Shown here: positions 38,263 to 40,066 of the stretch, one piece after another | Numbering within the stretch: the stretch's first letter is position 1 | Layout: the number at the start of each line of letters is the position of its first letter | IMG/VR virus record: IMGVR_UViG_3300034236_000017 | Span: 1 to 40,066 of that record | DNA: 40,066 nucleotides | Source: a virus | Strand: one strand, 5' to 3' | Notes under the pieces: generated by a model | Seen by the model: the letters and a program-made list of their open reading frames with translations, nothing else | Told to the model about the DNA's origin: nothing | The model's database searches: none | Translations under genes and position numbers: made by a program

Positions 38263-39737
38263 GCACCAGCCTGCCGATCCTGACCGCCTTCGCCGACGAC
38301 CCCGACGCCTTCGTCGAGCGGGAGATCGCCGCTGACGGCACCGCGCTGACCTTCGAGCCCATGCTGGCGGTCAACGACGGGGCCTTCGACATCACCGGGA
38401 CCTGGCAGGGCGAGGTCTCCGAGCGTCGCATCCTGCGCATCCCGGTCGGCGACCTCGCTGTCGGCAACTACAAGCTCTATCTACGGATCCCCGGCGGGAA
38501 CGACCTCGACCTGGGCTGGGTCGTCATCGCGTTGCGCACGCCCAGTGCGACTCCCCCGATCGTCACTCCCGGGGTGGACTACGTCACGCAGGCCGAGCTC
38601 GACGCCGCACTCGCCGCTGGCGCTGAACCCGCCCCGACCGGATTGACCGTCATCGCGGGCGGCACCGTCGACCTCGACAACACGAAGCCCAATGGTTACC
38701 TGATCGGCTACCGGGTGACCGCCACGGCCACCATCGAGACCGGCACCTTTCTTCCCGGCTCCTACATCTTCGAGCGCGACACCACCGCCCCGCTCGGCTG
38801 GACCTTCCGCACCCTCGCGGCCAGCACCCCAGTTGCGGTCGCCGACATTCCTGTCACCCCGACCGCGCCGTCGTTCACCAACGGGACGAACACCATCACG
38901 ATCCCCGCCGTGACAGGTGTCATGTACTCCAAGGACGGTTCGACCCTCGCCGCTGGCGCGCACCCCGGCTACGCGGCCGGCGCCGCGCTGGTCGTCGCTA
39001 CCGCCGCTCCTGGGTATGTCCTTGTCGGCGGCACCTATCAGTGGGGCCACACCTTCGGAGCACTCGACCCGACACCCATCGCACCGACCGGCCTCACGGA
39101 CCTATTGCTCTGGTACGACGCCTCGGCGACGGGTGCAATCACCATCACGGGCAGCGGCGTCTCCGCGCTCCGCAACGACGGCTCGCTGACGACCTCGCAC
39201 AACCTCGTGCAAGCCACTGACGGCAACCGTCCTGGGACCACCACAGTCAACAGTAAGACCGCGATCCAGTTCGACGCCAACACCGACGACCTTCGCAAGC
39301 TCAGCATGTCCTCACCCGCAAACACGACCGACGTCACCGTCTGGGCCGTGCTGCGCATGGACGCCACCGCGCCCACCCAGAACGGCACCATGTTCGGGAC
39401 CATCAAGACCAACGACGCGGGCCAGGTGTCTCTGCCCCGCAACATCCGCATTGGTGAGTTCGACCCGCAGGAGGTCACCTTCACCAATGCCTGGTCAGCC
39501 ACCGGGCAGGTCCTCTTCATCGCCTACACGATCCCCGCATCGGGCGCCGCCAAGCTGTGGGTTGGCAACTCGTCGGTCTCGGGCACCATCTCGATGTCAG
39601 CACTCTCCCACCTGATCGTGGGCAACAGTTCCGCCCGGTTCACGTTCTGCGAGGGCGGCCTCTACGACGGCATCAAGACCGACGCGAACATGGCCGGCCT
39701 GCACTCCCACCTCAAGACGAAGTGGGGCACGCTGTGA
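38259..39737 (+). CDS. Fibre/receptor-binding protein with LamG-like C-terminus
   Basis: 492 aa from GTG 38259. N-terminal about 100 residues (DPDAFVEREIAADG, SERRILRIPVGDLAVG, LYLRIPGGNDLDLGW) resemble the BppU-type upper baseplate Ig fold. A linker with trimer-like VDYVTQAELDAALAAG precedes a middle beta domain. The C-terminal about 210 residues (LTDLLLWYDASATGAITI, VTVWAVLRMD, LSHLIVGNSSARFT) are a concanavalin/LamG-like jelly roll, likely the glycan-binding tip. Stop overlaps the SGNH-like GTG by 4 nt. Confidence 0.8.
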   Translation: MSTSLPILTAFADDPDAFVEREIAADGTALTFEPMLAVNDGAFDITGTWQGEVSERRILRIPVGDLAVGNYKLYLRIPGGNDLDLGWVVIALRTPSATPPIVTPGVDYVTQAELDAALAAGAEPAPTGLTVIAGGTVDLDNTKPNGYLIGYRVTATATIETGTFLPGSYIFERDTTAPLGWTFRTLAASTPVAVADIPVTPTAPSFTNGTNTITIPAVTGVMYSKDGSTLAAGAHPGYAAGAALVVATAAPGYVLVGGTYQWGHTFGALDPTPIAPTGLTDLLLWYDASATGAITITGSGVSALRNDGSLTTSHNLVQATDGNRPGTTTVNSKTAIQFDANTDDLRKLSMSSPANTTDVTVWAVLRMDATAPTQNGTMFGTIKTNDAGQVSLPRNIRIGEFDPQEVTFTNAWSATGQVLFIAYTIPASGAAKLWVGNSSVSGTISMSALSHLIVGNSSARFTFCEGGLYDGIKTDANMAGLHSHLKTKWGTL

Positions 39738-40066
39738 GCCTGCTCGGACTCCTGGCTGCCAGCAGCGGTGCCGCAGAAGAGGTCCCCGCCTACCTCACGC
39801 TCGACAGCACCGTCCACGTCCACATGGACGCCAACTCCATCTGGGCCAACTGGGGTGTCTACGTGCCCGACAAGGGCATGCACCAGCTCACCCCGTTGGT
39901 GTCGCTCGCCACCGCCACCGGCATCACCTACTCCAACACGTCCATCACCGGACAGTCGTGGGCGGGGATGGCGAGTGCAGCATCCGACGTCGACGCCGCC
40001 TACGACCCTGGCAAGACGAACGTGCTCGTCGTGTCCGAGACCACCAACTCCGTCTTCGGCGACGGC
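39734..40066 (+). CDS. SGNH-like hydrolase / tail protein, N-terminal part
   Basis: Begins at GTG 39734, with 4-nt overlap to the fibre gene, and runs off the window end. It continues at 2-472, which gives about 234 aa in total. The N-terminal block reads HMDANSIWANWG where active enzymes have the GDS nucleophile motif, so the usual Ser position is Ala (a Ser follows two residues later). SNTSITGQSWAGM fits the second (Gly) block. It may be an inactive, binding-only SGNH fold. The split is caused by the cut in a circular genome and is not a real truncation. Confidence 0.7.
   Translation, partial: MSLLGLLAASSGAAEEVPAYLTLDSTVHVHMDANSIWANWGVYVPDKGMHQLTPLVSLATATGITYSNTSITGQSWAGMASAASDVDAAYDPGKTNVLVVSETTNSVFGDG
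39968..40066. repeat. 99-bp terminal repeat (assembly overlap)
   Basis: Identical to bases 2-100 (base 1 is C where 39967 is G). The reading frame continues across the join, so the window ends are adjacent on one circular molecule. The most likely cause is a graph-assembly overlap of a circular or concatemeric genome, and not a biological terminal repeat, since it lies inside a gene. Confidence 0.9.

Overview
The window is one complete, closed genome of a temperate siphovirus of a high-GC actinobacterium. Bases 2-100 recur exactly at 39968-40066, and one gene runs off the right end and finishes at the left end, so the molecule is a circle (or circularly joined concatemer unit) of about 39,967 bp cut inside a tail gene. 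No host chromosomal gene flanks it. The actinobacterial origin is suggested by the GC-rich codon use, frequent GTG starts, a DUF3263 protein and the style of the replication genes. The host species cannot be named from the sequence. The intact attP (tRNA 3'-end core between integrase arm sites) implies the non-integrated form.

Layout. (1) Lysogeny and integration, 537-4841: a leftward secreted protein (probable lysogenic-conversion gene), DUF3263 protein, attP, tyrosine integrase, a leftward ImmA/IrrE-type peptidase and XRE repressor, then divergent Cro-like and excisionase-like genes. (2) Early and replication region, 4838-17096: a run of tiny, often cysteine-rich ORFs joined by 4-nt stop/start overlaps, a PD-(D/E)XK nuclease, a C5-cytosine methyltransferase, a double-HTH protein, a Fe-S RecB/Cas4-like exonuclease, a probable ssDNA-binding protein, a beta-class amino-methyltransferase, a primase-polymerase/SF3 helicase, and just behind it a cluster of TCCGAA iterons with a perfect DnaA box (candidate origin). 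(3) Packaging and head, 17053-25023: HNH nuclease, candidate cos, small and large terminase, SPP1-type portal, MuF protein, scaffold, coat protein, connectors. (4) Tail, 25020-33575: gp10-like and terminator proteins, major tail protein, tail assembly chaperones with a CCCAAAA -1 frameshift, tape measure, distal tail and hub proteins. A small leftward membrane-protein gene is wedged between the chaperones and the tape measure. (5) Lysis, 33710-36409: membrane proteins, an amidase endolysin, an EEP-fold hydrolase, holin-like proteins. (6) Receptor and fibre genes, 36449 through the junction to 472, including a 20-residue-repeat shaft protein and an SGNH-like protein whose catalytic blocks look degenerate.

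Most genes point right and are tightly coupled. The leftward genes are the repressor/peptidase pair, the secreted protein and the small membrane protein, which fits the set expected to be expressed in a lysogen. The points most worth checking are the attP anatomy, the candidate origin, the leftward membrane gene inside the tail operon, and the secreted protein beside attP.
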